Shown: positions 1 to 12,568 of the stretch, piece after piece | How positions within the stretch are numbered: position 1 is the first letter of the stretch | How the letters are laid out: the number at the start of each line of letters is the position of its first letter | Source: Fagopyrum homotropicum | Taxonomy: Eukaryota; Streptophyta; Magnoliopsida; Caryophyllales; Polygonaceae | NCBI GenBank assembly: GCA_033239125.1 | Contig: BSWB01000005.1 | Location: 48,902,993 to 48,966,992 of the forward strand | Direction of reading: 5' to 3' | Length of the DNA stretch: 64,000 bases | Notes under the pieces: model-generated | Database searches by the model: none | The model's input: only the letters and a program-made list of their open reading frames with translations | What the model was told of the DNA's origin: nothing | Made by a program: the position numbers and the translations under genes

Positions 1-2353
1 TATTACAATCGCATCTCAAGCTCCGCTTGGATACATCCCTATTTGTCGCCAAATCCACAAGGCTCTTGTCTGTGCACAAAAATTTAGAGTAGAGACCAAT
101 CACCTCTTCAGCTTTTCAAAGCTCCATTGACACGGCTCGGACCATATGATTCTAGTATACCTCCTCGGAAAGGGAGGGCGTAATACCATTCCACAACTGG
201 GCAGTTATATCCCACCAATCTATAAGCTCCCTACCTCCCCAACATTCATTGGAGGTAGCACCGAAAATATCACCTTGTCTTCATCGGATCAACTTGGTCT
301 CTCTCGTTGTCACTACGTGTCCTAGGAAGTCACTTTAGATGTCCTAACTCCCACTTAGATGACTTGGCTTATAAATCTTATCCCGCATAACTTGTATTAT
401 TGTCGTCCCGTGTCAAGCTTGTTCCTCTCAACTCTGAGAGGACAACAAGGCGTCGTCAAAAAGAGAACATAAGAATCATTCGTACATCTTTCCCACATTG
501 CTAGTTTTCGTTACTAACATTGGGTTATGGTCCATAGTGGAACCGCCTGTAAAGCCACAAATTGTGCGACCCACTTCAACTCGATTTAGAGACCGATGAA
601 TACGTATTTACATAGCCTCTAAACTCCTCGTGTGTACTCGTGCCAAAAGGATTCACTACAACTTGTAGTGATCATACCGGTCCGAAATGTCGTCTTACGC
701 AGGTACTTTCTTTTCTTGTCCTAAACTGGGGACATCCCGACTTCAAGTCGTTACTTTACCAAGCAATAGTATAAAAATCTCTAGGCTTGCAGTGTTGCCC
801 TAATTCGGGTTCTCCATTACCCGACATAGCCCTCGTGGCTTCTTCGGGTGAGTCTAGAAAATTTTGACTCATCTCTTGCTCGCGACGACATATCATCCGT
901 TTCATACCATGCATCCTTTGTATGTATTCTCATTTGCGTAAAGCAACAATGAAAGCCTCACCTTCCTCTTGATCCTTTAGTTCTTCCAACCCTGATCACA
1001 CTTTAACGGTTATGATCCGTTGTCCCTCCACATGTCAATCCCATGACTTAAGAAGGTCGCGTAGGTCATTACAATCCCTCCCTAAGAGGTCTTGTAATGT
1101 TACTTGCCTTGAACCCGTTCAACGCTACTTGATTACACCATTTGCTCTTCCGTTGATATAACCCTTTATTGTTGACATTGAACCACCGGGAATATTCCAA
1201 GCTCTTGTTACCGTTCCTTTATGATCCCACAGTATGGGTTACTCTTCCCATTTATACTCATCCATAGGCGACTTACACCTGTGAGTCCTCGGTTGTCACT
1301 GATTAGCTTGTGGTTGACCTTCTCTGAGGTTAACAACTTACCTTTCTTCTATACTCTCCATGTTACCATTCTCATGAAGGCTACCCTCTCGGGGTACTCA
1401 ACCTTAAACTCAGTTAGCTCATTCTTCATTCTACGCTTCCTTTCCTTCTGCAAGATAACTATACCCTTCTTGGCCTTGTTGTGTCATGTGACTCACCTTC
1501 TGCGTAACCGCATTTCCTGATATCTTGTAAGTGCACCTTCTCAAAAATCTCTAACGTTAGTTAGCATCCACTCGTGTTCCTCTTGGTTGATGTCTTACGT
1601 CTTCCGATAAAAGCTCCTTGTTTCGTCTCTCGTCTTCTGAAACCATCAACTCTATGCACTTCCTTCTTCTTGATGTTGCTTAGCCTTCTCACCATAACAA
1701 AAACGGTTGACCCTCTTAAAGACATTCTACTATGTGAACTTTCACCACGTGATTCTTCTCGTATCCTCATATGTCCGAAGAAAGTCACCCACTTGGGATT
1801 TCGTAACTTCGGTACTTACCCTTCTAGCTAGTCCCTTTGTATTCTTAACTTACATATCCCTTAGATCTTCGTAATTGGTACATCTGCACCTTTCGTCTAG
1901 ACTCCCGTGCTTAGGATAGCCTAGGGAACATACGTCTCAATGGGAACGCCGATCTTATCCTCGAGTGAAACTGTACTCATCTTCACTCGCTCCACGTCTT
2001 CAATTTAACAACGCGACACTGGGAAAAACCTTAAGTTCGTTGTCTCTTGTTGCTTTATTGATGATCCATCCTTGGTTCCTCAAAACCACTCTCATCTCTT
2101 CATGTCGCTTCCTTAGTTGTGTAGTTTCCATCTCGGTTTTGCTTAAGTTGACTTGGGTTCCTCTCTATTTGTTTAACCTTCGGTTAAGTCGTCTCCAGTC
2201 TTCTGCTTCGACGTCCTCATAACAGATCCAAAAAATCCTCGGGGTGCTCGCAAAACTTGATGATCAACTCGATAGCTGGAACATACTCCTCGTCGTATGT
2301 ACACTAGCCTAAGTCATACGGCGTTTGTCCAAGGGGCAATCATAGCTTCCTAT
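1..2353. other. Decayed repeat-like sequence, no gene identified
   Basis: Reading frames here are short (100 residues or fewer) on both strands and none gives a coherent domain. One minus-strand frame near 1790 reads VTFFGHM, which faintly recalls the VxFLGH segment of gypsy reverse transcriptase, but the residues after it do not continue the family pattern. The block directly precedes LTR-like repeats, so it may be old retroelement sequence. That is inference only. Confidence 0.3.
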
Positions 2354-4068
2354 TGATAGCACGATTTATGACTTAGGTTTAGGTAATCATTTAGATAGAT
2401 TTCCCGCTCATTCATGCATGGTGTAGCACTAGTTCACGACGTTTGCGCTCAATTCACGTATTTTGTCGAGATAGACGTCTACATGGACTTGTGCATTGCT
2501 TTGTAGGTATTTTGGGAGATTTAGGAGCTAAAACGATACGTTTGAGGATCGTTCATCAAGATGACACACCCTCGGACTCATTAGGATGCAAGCTAAAAGC
2601 TAGGGAGGACTCATAGAACCTTGCCAACACAAGCCATGCACCAAATCGAAGCTTAATGATCAAAGGCAAGCTGAAGCACAAAATCACGGTTCACTGGTAC
2701 TCCACGGCTGTGGTTTCACCCGTGGATTTTGCCAGGTTTTCGTGACAGCTGTGCCACGATCTCTTGGCCAGCTCTTGCAAAGTTGTAGTATAAAAGTGGT
2801 CCTGCATTGGCTGAGAGAATGATCTTGGAGCAGCTCTCCATTATCCACTATCATCCAATCAAAATATTCTCTCAACAAGAAGATTCTTGTGAAGAAGGAG
2901 GTAGAAGGAAGCTACCATTGGAGAAGAGCTTCATTGGGTAAGAAGAAGAACACACATTTGATAGATTTGATTGCTTTGTAGTGAAGAATTTCGGAATCGG
3001 TTTCTAGAGTTGTATGAACCATTCGAACCTTCTTTAAGAAGGGTTGTGAGTCATTCTAATTCCATTTCCATCTTGATTTTGTTTACTTCACTTGTTCATC
3101 TCTTTCTCTTCATTATCTTGCAAATGGATGCCATGATTTTATGTTTGATGATTTCGATTGCTATGATGAATGTTGTAGGCTAAATAAATGTGATTCTAGG
3201 GTAAGGAAAGGATGGTTATGGCTAGGACCATGATAGGATGGACTTAGATCAGCCCTTGGATGACTTGTGTGCTTAAACGTAGCCTCTATTAGGAATCACG
3301 GTTTGTTCTTGCCAAACCACGGCCGTGGACTTGGTAGAACAACCCGTGATCTTCCCTGGTTCGATGGATCTAGCTTTAGTCAGTTAAAATGTTGAAATCC
3401 TAAGTGTTTGTTGAGTTAATTATACCCTAGGGTGACCTAGTGTTAGCAACTAAGTGTTAGGAGAGACTTACTCGGTAATCCTTACTCTTAGATTCCGAAG
3501 ATGACAAACCATAGGTAGTGATGAGCCTTATAAGCCGCCATTGGATTAGGTGTGCTAGGATGGTTGTTTAGGACTAACCCTTCCAAGACTTACTCGGTAA
3601 GGATAGGTTAGATCTCTAGGTGACAATCCGGTTTGTGTAGAAATCCATCCCTTAGGTTCTTAGAGACTTACCCGACCTTAGTGAACGGATTAGTGGACCA
3701 TGAGACCTACCCGGTGATTGATCCCAATCTAGAAACACTCTTTCCCAACACATCATAGTTAATCCAAGGAATGATATGATAGCTTGAGTCCTATGCCATA
3801 ACCGGAACTTCCAACCCCTAGAATCCGCTTTCTATCTTTGATATATATCTCGTGTTTAGCTTGTTTGATTGCGTTGATTAGTTAGCTTAGTTAATTATTA
3901 TATTTGCATGATTTGTGATCTTTGATTGATCACCGAAAAACCAACCAAAAACATTGAGATTTTCATTTCTTTATTCCTTTCTATTTTCTCCACCTAGATC
4001 TTCACTAAACTTAATCATAAATCGAATCAATCTCACCTTAGTCTTTGTGTTCGACCTCGGAATACTAT
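2354..4068 (+). mobile_element. Tat/Athila-like LTR copy A (3' end truncated)
   Basis: This block is repeated as a diverged direct copy from 4069. Both copies start TGATA(A/G)CACGATTTATGA and both reach TTCGACCTCGGAATA, where copy A stops and copy B begins. It contains several variants of the phrase GAGACTTACCCGGTAA and the palindrome CCACGGCCGTGG (3317-3328). Lineage is inferred from the CCGTACACTGCGGG box in copy B, which also occurs near the end of the better-defined Athila-like LTR at 7412. No coding sequence is visible. Orientation is inferred from the position of that box. Confidence 0.6.
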
Positions 4069-5936
4069 TGATAACACGATTTATGACCTAGATTTAGACA
4101 CTCATTTAGATAGATTTTCCGCTCATTCTTGCATTGTTTAGCATTAGTTCACGTCGTTTGCACTCAAATCACGTATTTTGTCGAGATAGACGTCTACTCG
4201 GACTTTTGCTTGCTTTGTAGGTATTTTGGGAGATTTAAGAGCCTAATCGATACATCCGAGGATCATTCCTCGAGATGACACACTTCCGGACTCATTGGAA
4301 TGCAAGCTAAGGGCTAAGGAGGACTCATGGAACCTTGCCAACACAAGCCATGCACCAAATCATGACTTAACGAGCCTAGAAGAAGACTCTGGACCAAACC
4401 ACGGTCTAGACCCTTTCCACGGCCGTGGACTTGCCCGTGATTCTTGCCAGGACCACATCGACAGCTGGCCACGATCTCTTCCATTGCTCTTGCATCCTAG
4501 TGGGTATTTAAAGGATTTTGCAGGCTGTAATTGGGGATCATCTCTCTCCTCTCTTTTGACCTACCTTTCTTCCCCAAAAACATTTGGCCATTGTTGCCTC
4601 TCTTCCAAGCACCCATTAGGGGTGTTCTTGGAAGAGATTAGTCTAGATTCTCGTTTTAGAGTGAGATTAGAGTGGATTCGAGTGAAGCTTTCATTGTTGT
4701 CAAGTTGGATTTGCTCTTGGAGCCTTGTAAGGATTTGGTAATTTCTGTTCTATGCTTTTAATGTGTTTTCTTTGGATTGTTCTTCATCATTTGACCATGA
4801 CTTGCAAGCATGTTTTGATTGTGAAGTTTGATCTTGAAATGAATGTTATTGGCTAGATAGATGTGGTTCTAGAGTGAAGGAATAATGTTTGTGATTTGGA
4901 CTATGATTGTATTGCTTCCATGTTAGCTTAGGATCGATTTGTGTTCGAAATCCCAACTCGGAACCAAACCACGGCTTGTTCTTCATGCTTCCACGGCCGT
5001 GGTTTAGCATGATCCACCCGTGTTTTTATTTTGTTGTTCTTATATTGTTAAATCTTGATGTTTGGATGTAGATGTGTTGAAACCCTAGTGTTTGTTGAGC
5101 TCAATCTAACTTAGGGCAACCTATTGTTAGCAAACTAATTGAGGAATGAGACTTACCCGGTAATTTCCCCTCTTAGATACCTAAGATGATGAACTCTAGG
5201 TAGTAGTGAGCCAAAAAAGCCGCTATTGGATTGAGTGTGCTAGGATCGTTACCTAAGACTTACCTTTTCCGAGACTTACCCGGTAAGGAGGGGTTTGACC
5301 CTTAGGTAGTGGCCGGTTTGTGTGGAATTCCATCCTTTAGGCTCTTTGAGACTTACCCGGTGATGAGACCTTAGGATTGGATTAGTGGATGTATGAGACT
5401 TACCCGGTAATTGCTCCCATTAGAGAAACACCCAACTCCGAACAACCACAACCTTCCTTAGACCTTTAGAAACATGAGTCCATAGTCATATTCGGAATTC
5501 CGAACCTCTAGAATCCATTTCCTTACCTCTTATCTCTCATCTTTTGTTTGTGTTTTGTGTTGCTTGATTTTGTTGATATATTTGTGATCTTTGTTTGATC
5601 ACCCAAAACCCTCCAAAAACATTGTGTTTTCCATTTTCTTTATTTCTCACCTCATTCTTAGTCTAGATTCACACTATCTTCGGTCATTGAATGACTTAGT
5701 TTCACCTCAGTCCTTGAGTTCGACCTCGGAATACTTCCCTACTACAAAACGACCCGTACACTGCGGGTTTTGCTAGGTAGTTTAGGATTTAGTTCGAGTT
5801 ATAAATGTAAAGCTTTTTGTGCTACTATTTCCTAGCGTAACAACTATCCCTACTATAAACGTCCCGTACACTGCGGGTTCGCTAGGAATTAGGATAAATA
5901 TAACGAGAATATAAATTTAAAACCCATTGCGTATCA
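4069..5936 (+). mobile_element. Tat/Athila-like LTR copy B
   Basis: This is the second tandem copy, offset by 1715 bp from copy A and longer at its 3' end. The tail carries the CCGTACACTGCGGG box twice (near 5750 and 5850), each followed by a GCTAGG-like sequence. Proposed ends TGATA and TATCA form a short terminal inverted repeat, but no clear target duplication or primer binding site follows, so the 3' limit is tentative. Palindromes CCACGGCCGTGG lie at 4417-4428 and 4991-5002. The tandem arrangement could result from unequal recombination or from two insertions. Confidence 0.55.
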
Positions 5937-6296
5937 CATCCTGAGCGTAACACCTATCATCTAACTACAAAGTTTGCAACTCTAATATGATACTAGTGTA
6001 CCATACGTATATATATAGGTATATATAAATATATAGAATTCATGATACTACTATAATCATAACAAGTCCAGAAACAACTTACAATCAACTTTAAATCTAG
6101 TAAACTAGGCTGCCGAGATCCGTGGAGGTAGTGGTGGTCCCATACATTCTATCCCAACCCGTTTATGCTCATGGTTTTGAAAACAAAAATTCATTTTAAA
6201 AGTTCGGAACCCTTGCGGTTTCCGTTTGTTTGTTTATTCGGCCTTTTTGAAGATAGCGAGTGCCGTTGTTGCCAACCTAGAGCTCTGATACCATAT
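5937..6296 (-). other. Remnant of retroelement internal sequence beside a Del-like LTR
   Basis: There is no gene here. The stretch is partly an AT-rich dinucleotide tract (about 6008-6040). Its right end carries a primer binding site 3 nt from the LTR starting at 6297, so the part next to the LTR is read as the 5' leader of a minus-strand Del-like element whose body is missing. Confidence 0.45.
6282..6293 (-). promoter_or_regulatory. Primer binding site, initiator tRNA-Met type
   Basis: On the minus strand the sequence reads TGGTATCAGAGC, the common plant retroelement primer site complementary to the 3' end of initiator tRNA-Met. It lies 3 nt outside an LTR end that reads GGGTGTTACA on the same strand, the expected place for a 5' LTR and primer site. 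Confidence 0.65.
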
Positions 6297-7474
6297 TGTA
6301 ACACCCCCATTCCTAGAGGACTCGGAATGCTACGAGTTGGGACCTCAAATTGGGTCCCGACCCTTAGCTTGACAACAACTTCATCGGACCTTACAACACG
6401 GCACAAATAAAAAGACAAAACAACATAGTTTTATTTCATGAGCAAAAGCAGAAGTACAAACTCAAAACAATTCAGCCGAGTCTCAAAACCAGAATAAACA
6501 ACATAAGTCTCAAAGACATGAAAAGATAGCAGTCCCGTCCTATAATGCACGGAACCCCGGCTGCCACTACCACCGGATCACTAGATCGCCTCTCTAACCT
6601 GGAAGGCATCTACAAGCGGTATAAAACCGTTAGCTAACATTCTATGCATAAGTATAAAGGTAAAAGCACAAACACACAACATACACAATCAACATGCAAC
6701 ACTGAATCCGTTTGTTATCTTTAGTTAGGTGATATGTCATTACTAATGATACTTATTTTGTGACACGAGAGATTCCCAAACCTCGCCCCTGTTCCCGTTT
6801 ACCAACGAGGAATGGTGCTAATGCATCTGACCGTCTACCTGCCTAGGCTGGTAGCAGAGAACCTCCTAGCTCTCGCAAGAGCTAGGCAGTGATGTCACGA
6901 CCCGTTATCATACAGTTGGGTCAATTACGTAATATAATAAAGTCGACCTAATCCGGTTTCGTTGTTATTCTAACTAGAAAACACTAGTCATACACATTAC
7001 ACTCATACAAGAAGCCATCTAAGTAAGTCCGTGGACTTACCAGTTTTCGAAGCGCAAACGATCACCACACTCTCAAGTTCCCTCGGGAAAGCACACAACG
7101 CCTGTTCAAGACAAGGCACATGAATCAAACAACACTCTAGCCAACTAGAAGTCCTTAGACTTCTAGGCTCAACATCCTCACAAGAATCACAACTCAAGAT
7201 AGATCAACCTTCTAGCCAACTAGAAGTCCTTAGACTTCTAGTGCTCACAATCCTCACCACTCATAAACACACAAGATACACAATACTCTCAGTCCATAGC
7301 CTTAAAGGCTTCCAACATAACAACTCAGTCCCAAACCAATATCCTCAAAGATCCAAGAGATTTAGTCACAACCTCACAATCAACATATTCACAACTCTTA
7401 GAAGAACAATCTGTTCGTCCCTAGAGGTGTGTGCAAATAAGTTTTAAATTTGTAAAACTAGAATCAAGCAAGCG

Positions 7475-7495
7475 AACCCGCAGTGTACGGATCGA
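7475..7495 (-). promoter_or_regulatory. Conserved CCGTACACTGCGGG box near the LTR 3' end
   Basis: On the minus strand the phrase CCGTACACTGCGGGTTCGCT lies about 65-85 nt from the LTR end. The same phrase occurs at 14584-14604 in the partner LTR and twice, in the other orientation, near 5750 and 5850. Conservation between diverged families suggests a structural or processing role in the transcript. Its function is not shown. Confidence 0.5.
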
Positions 7496-8645
7496 CGTAG
7501 TTAAGCAAGAATTCCAGAGTATCGAACACAGGGAATTGGGTGGGAACAAATTCAATCGCAGATTATCAAGCGAGTAAATATGAGAGTTTTGCAAATATTG
7601 GGAAAACAACAACCCTAAAGATCCAAGTATCAAGCTGTGGCAATCGATTCAAGATATACTAATGATGTAAAGACAGAGTTGAGATATGCAAAGGTACGCT
7701 AATGTAAGGTAATCGTACGGTGAAGTTCCAAAAACCTTATATGACTCACTTACAAGATACTCCCTATACAGGTTATTGAGGCTCAATATAGAAAGATTCT
7801 AAAGATGAGAATTAGTGTCAAATACCCATACTTGTAATCCAAGGATCAAGACTAACTTAGCCGATTATGGTTATGACACTCACAATCGAGGTAGAGGTTG
7901 TTGAGGCTTCACTACCACCTAGAAAAGACAAGTCTAAACTAAATTAAAGCAAATCTTTAACTTTGGATTAAAGTAAAAGCAAGTTCGTAAATTTAAGGGA
8001 AATCACGGTTAGTTCTTGAGGTTCCACGGCCGTGGACTCAAGAACAGGTCGTAATTTAGGGTTCGTCGGCCATTCTCTCTAACTCTCAGGGTCTAATCTG
8101 TTTACGATCAATCTATCATCATCTAAGCCACAACTATCAACCCTTCACCTTAGAATTGTTAAGGGTTTTTAGCCAATAACCGTCATGTTGATATCAATTC
8201 AAGGATTAAAAGATAAAGAGATGAAAACTTCCGAAAACTTTCAATAATCTTCAAACCAATCTCAAAGTCACAATCGAGAACAAATATTGTCAATGGATTC
8301 AGAATAAAGCAAACAATCACAATCTTAGGAAAGAAGGGAGAACGGGATGTCAATCCGTTTTCCAAATCAAACCTAAACAAGAAGAGAGATCTTCTTACAA
8401 CAATCTTCCAAAAGCTTCGATCTTCCGCCAATCCGGAGATCTCAACAGCAATCTCCACCAAAAGTGCGAGATTAGGGCAAATCCCAGATGCGAACTTCGA
8501 TCTCCAAAGAGATGTCAATGCTCCCAAGCAAAGGCTCAAACGGCGTTGAAATTCTCAAAGCGGAGATGAAGCGTGGATTGCCAAAATTCCCTTGGCGAAG
8601 ATAAACGAGGTGTAGGCGTCGATGACGGAATTTCTCTTCGTCCGT

Positions 8646-8654
8646 CTTTTTATA
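8646..8654 (-). promoter_or_regulatory. TATA-like box in the 3' LTR
   Basis: On the minus strand the sequence reads TATAAAAAG within a G+C-richer context, about 550 nt from the LTR 5' end. The 5' LTR has the identical box at 15755-15763, where it would drive the genomic transcript. The start site cannot be placed. Confidence 0.5.
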
Positions 8655-9200
8655 GGGCAAGATAAAATATCGGCCCGGCCCAATCTTCAAAAGATCGTGG
8701 CTTCAAAATGTGGCGAAAAAGATCGCCAAGATCACGGTCGTGGAAGATTCCACGACCGTAATTTAGAGCGTGGATTATGTCACGGTTTGGACCATATGTT
8801 CCACGACCGTAATAGTTACTGGAATGCATCACGCCTCTCTTTGCAGGGTTCCACAGCCGTGGAACTAAACGTGGTTTGTAGTACGGCCGTATTTTAGAGT
8901 GTGGTTTAGGGCAAGAACGTGATTCTTCCCTAGCTTCGTGCATTCCTCAAGTTGAACTCCAATTTGCTCCTAATAATGCCCTCAATCCATGGACATATTC
9001 AATCAACTCTTCTTTGCTTGATTCCGCTCGGAAATGACTCTCAATCACCTATAATCAACATAAAGCTAGTGTAGACATCCATATCGACAATATAGGTAAT
9101 ACTAGCTCACATATGCAATGATGCTCAATCAAAGACTATCAATATGAATCAAATATGCTTAGAAAACGTGCCTAAAATATCACAATATTTCATGCTAACA

Positions 9201-10543
9201 AATAACCCCATACTTAACACTTGCTTGTCCCTAAGCAAGGTCTTTCAAAAAGCTTTAAACAAGAGTTAGGATGAAATATGTGTACCTTCTTTTGGATGAA
9301 CGTGCCTTCTAAAGAATAGATCATTCTCAAACCTTGCCTCAATCGTTTATCAAACTTTCACACACTCAATCAAAAAGTAAAAAGCAAAGAAAATTCATGA
9401 ATCAATTCAACTTCTAAACAAGCATCATAACCTTTAAACATTATCACAATCAATCATAAGAAACTTCAATTTAGATCACCAAGTCATATAACATTCTTTT
9501 GATCTTAAGGACTTCCAAAGAAAAGGTCTAGAATATGGAAGGGAAGGGAAAACTTTAAGGGAATGTGGTGCATGAATCCGGGAAAGTGGACAACTACCTT
9601 CTTCTTCTTTTGCGGTTTCCGCAACACTTCAACTTAGAGCTTCGCTCTCTTCTTTTCATTTTTCGACTTTACTTTTGGAGTTATGGACAGAGGTGCACAA
9701 AAACCGAAGCCTAGGAGATTGGCGTTTCTTATTTTTGCGAGATGCCTCAAACCCTTAGCGCACATACCATAATCCGCTAGGAATATCGCTCAATCCGACT
9801 TTGGTAAGACACAAACACCCGGCTATGTGAATGGTGCCGAGTTACTCATCATCATGATTGACTTCCCCAAACCTAGAATTTCTTTCTATTCTTTTGATTG
9901 CAAAAATTTGCTCTCATGGCCCTCCCACATCAAACATGCCTTTTTCATTCACTTCTCCAAATTCTCGGATAGGTAAAGGAGGCTAATATTTCATTGAGGA
10001 GCTAAAATGGTCAAAAGAAAGAAGAAAGAAAATTCGAATTGCCTTAATCATTTCAACAAGAAGTATAAGAACTTATAGTGTGATTTCAACTTCAATTTCT
10101 CAACATGATTTAGGTAACATTTTTCACATTATAAAACTTGCAAAAGAGGTAGAATTCATTCATTCAAATTCTTTTCAATTCACAATTCTTTTAAGCATGC
10201 AATTGTCATCAAACTCAATCCACAAGTAGTGATTATCATAGAAATCATCTCAATTCATTAGAAGTCCAAAATTTTTCAAAATTTTTCAATTTTTATGGGT
10301 TTTTCAAGTTCTTTTTCATGCAATGCGATAATGAAACGTGAAACACATAATGAACATGCAATGATAGTCTCGAATGAAAGCAAGCATAGTAAGTAGAGTT
10401 ATTACAAACTTTTAGTACATCTCACCCCATACTTAGGACGAACATTGTCCCTAATGTTCAAAAGAAAGAAAGGAAAGAAGAAAAGAAAAAGAAACTCACA
10501 AAGTGGTGGCGGGAATGTCTAAAACGAACGGTCATGCATCAAA
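9201..10543 (-). other. 3' noncoding region of the Athila-like element
   Basis: There is no coding frame. Two related boxes with GGGACAA followed by TAAGTATGGGGT on the minus strand occur near 10420-10455 and directly beside the 3' LTR (about 9205-9240). The second is in polypurine-tract position for plus-strand priming. The rest is AT-rich sequence with no feature I can name. Confidence 0.6.
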
Positions 10544-11449
10544 TCACTGCGGTGCTGGCGGCGGCGGGAATGGAGAGAAGCTCGGATCGTAGAACCGCCC
10601 AAACTGCTGGCGGTAGACGTCCCTCATCATGTGGTCAAGGTCGTCTAAACGTCCGTCTCTAGCATCCGCCCGGATCTCTAGCGCTCCTACTCTCTCTGAA
10701 AGTCCGGTAGCCCAATCCGGCATCTGCTCGTACCATCCCGGGGCCTGACTGTACCATGCTGGGGCATTGCAAAGCCCGAATGGCATTCTCCTATAAGCAA
10801 ACGTACCCCACGAGCACGTGAATGTGGTCTTCTCCTGATCGTCCGGATGTATCGGAATCTGAAAGAAACCACTATAGCCGTCAAGGTAGCAAAAATGTGA
10901 ATGTTGCGCTAACCTTTCAAGCATTTGATCAATGAATGGCAATGGAAAATGATCCTTCCGCATTGCATTGTTGAGCTTGCGGTAGTCTATGCACATCCGC
11001 CATCCAATCACGGTTCGGGTAGGAATGAGTTCGTTGTTCTTGTTGGTGATGACCGTCATTCCTCCCTTCTTCGGAACTACTTGAACTGGACTCACCCACT
11101 TACTATCGGAGATAGGATAAATGATACCTGCATCAAGAAGTTTAAGAATTTCCTTCTTGACAACCTCCTTCATGGTCGGATTCAACCGCCTTTGAGGTTG
11201 TCTCGAAGTTCTAAAGCCTTCCTCCATTAGTATCTTATGCATGCATAGGGAGGGTTTAATTCCTACTAAGTCCTCGATAGTATAGCCTATAGCCTTCCTA
11301 TGTTTCCTAAGGACAATCATGAGTTGTTCATGTTCATCTATGCTTAGGTCGGAACTAACAATAACCGGAAAGATAGAATTAGATCCTAGAAAAGCGTACC
11401 TCAGATGAGTAGGAAGTGGTTTGAGTTCCATTGCTTTCGGAGCTTCCAA
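10544..11449 (-). pseudogene. Truncated reverse transcriptase fused to a downstream ORF tail
   Basis: The 301-codon frame starts as a typical gypsy reverse transcriptase. It keeps the segment VSPVQVVPKKGG, the CIDYRKLN motif, the first catalytic aspartate in YLDGYSGF, and RMPFGLCNAPA. Immediately after that motif (about residue 232) the sequence switches to an unrelated stretch with WYEQMPDW, a Leu/Arg/Asp-rich helix and a Pro-rich end. The second catalytic motif (the xxDD box), RNase H and integrase are missing, so it cannot polymerise DNA. The tail probably comes from an ORF that normally lies 3' of integrase, joined by an in-frame deletion. It continues the gag and protease frame, with one stop at 11486-11488 between them. 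Confidence 0.9.
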
Positions 11450-11485
11450 CGATCCTTGAGATGCATCCGATGTTTCCTTATAAGT

Positions 11486-12529
11486 TTATAAGGGTGATGA
11501 GTGTGTTGGATAAGAATCGGAAGAAGTCGAAGAAATGTCTCGATCACTCTCTTCCACGGCCAAAATTACGGGTGGATCTTGTCCTCCACGGCTGTGGTTT
11601 AGGGCGTGGAAGGGAAATACGGTTGTCACATCTTCTCCACGGCCGTATAATCCCCTGGAATGAGGCATGATTTTGGTTGTGGAATCTACGGTCGTGGAAT
11701 ACAGGGTATGACCATGGATTCTGACATTCTCAGCCTCATCGTGGAGTTTCTCAAACTTCTCTTCATGCATCTCTTCTTGTGCTTCTAAGGCTTCAATTGC
11801 CTCATTGCACTCTTCATCTTCCCCTACATTGGTTAGACTCATAGTGATAACTTTTTGTAAAGGATCGTTAAAGAGAATCGCACTTACCTCCTCTCTAGAC
11901 AACCCTTCTTCATCTTCGATATCGTAAATATCCTCATCAAAGATTGGCTCCTTCACTAGAGTGGAAAGAACGAACTCTACTTTCTCTTCTCCTATGTCAA
12001 AAGCGATTCTACCATTCTTGCAATCGACTATGCAGCCGGAAGTTGCAAGAAACGGTCTTCCAAGTATGATCGGGACCGGACTATCTGCAGGAATGTCAAG
12101 CACGACGAAATCAATGGGAACAAAGAATTTACCTAGCTTGACCGGGACGTCTTCTACAATACCGACGGGGCGAGTGATGGATCGATCCGCCATGTATAAC
12201 GTCATCTTCACCGGTTTAGGGTCACCTAAACCGATCTTCCTACACAATGCAAGTGGTATGATGCTCACACTTGCTCCTAAGTCACATAAAGCGTCATATG
12301 TGACATCTCCCACTCCAATGGGAATGCAAAATGACCCCGGATCCTTCAGCTTTGGGGGCATTTTCTCCTTCATGGTCTTGATGAGGTCCGAAGAATCCGA
12401 ACTCATCTTGACCTCACCGAAGTCTTCTAGCTTCCTCTTGTTAGAGAGGAGTTCCTTCAAGAACTTGCCATAAGCCGGCATACCTACAATAGCATCAATG
12501 AATGGTATGTTAATATGCAGCTTACTCAT
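11486..12529 (-). pseudogene. Retroelement aspartic protease region (Athila-like)
   Basis: The frame contains the retropepsin core as LCDLGASVSIIP (active-site Asp in DLGAS, a form common in plant Athila elements), then DIPADSPVPIILGRPFLATS with the conserved ILGRPFL motif. Upstream residues (INIPFIDAI, MPAYGKFLKELL) match the usual Athila segment before protease. It would cleave the gag-pol precursor. The frame continues gag after a stop at 12569-12571. An acidic C-terminal linker contains translated CCACGG/CCGTGG-type repeats, giving small peptides such as YGRG and HSRG. Because of nonsense codons on both sides it is not expected to be made as part of a working polyprotein. Confidence 0.88.
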
Positions 12530-12568
12530 GAGTTCTATGAACTTACCGAATTGTTTGTCTAGGCACGC

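Larger units (their letters stand above)
7412..9200 (-). repeat. 3' LTR of the Athila-like element
   Basis: This copy is nearly identical to 14521-16309. It carries a TATA-like box on the minus strand (TATAAAAAG, 8646-8654), the CCGTACACTGCGGGTTCGCT box near 7475-7495, the palindrome CCACGGCCGTGG at 8024-8035, and a 12-bp perfect inverted repeat with a 2-nt centre at 8734-8759. Open frames inside it are duplicated exactly in the other LTR and encode nothing recognisable. Confidence 0.92.

Noticed and set aside
1561..1831. Possible gypsy reverse transcriptase trace (VTFFGHM)
   Set aside because: Only seven residues fit, and flanking residues in all frames fail to continue the family pattern.
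8183..8943. Open frames inside the Athila-like LTR (and identical ones at 15292-16052)
   Set aside because: They are present only as LTR duplicates, overlap on both strands and have no family resemblance.
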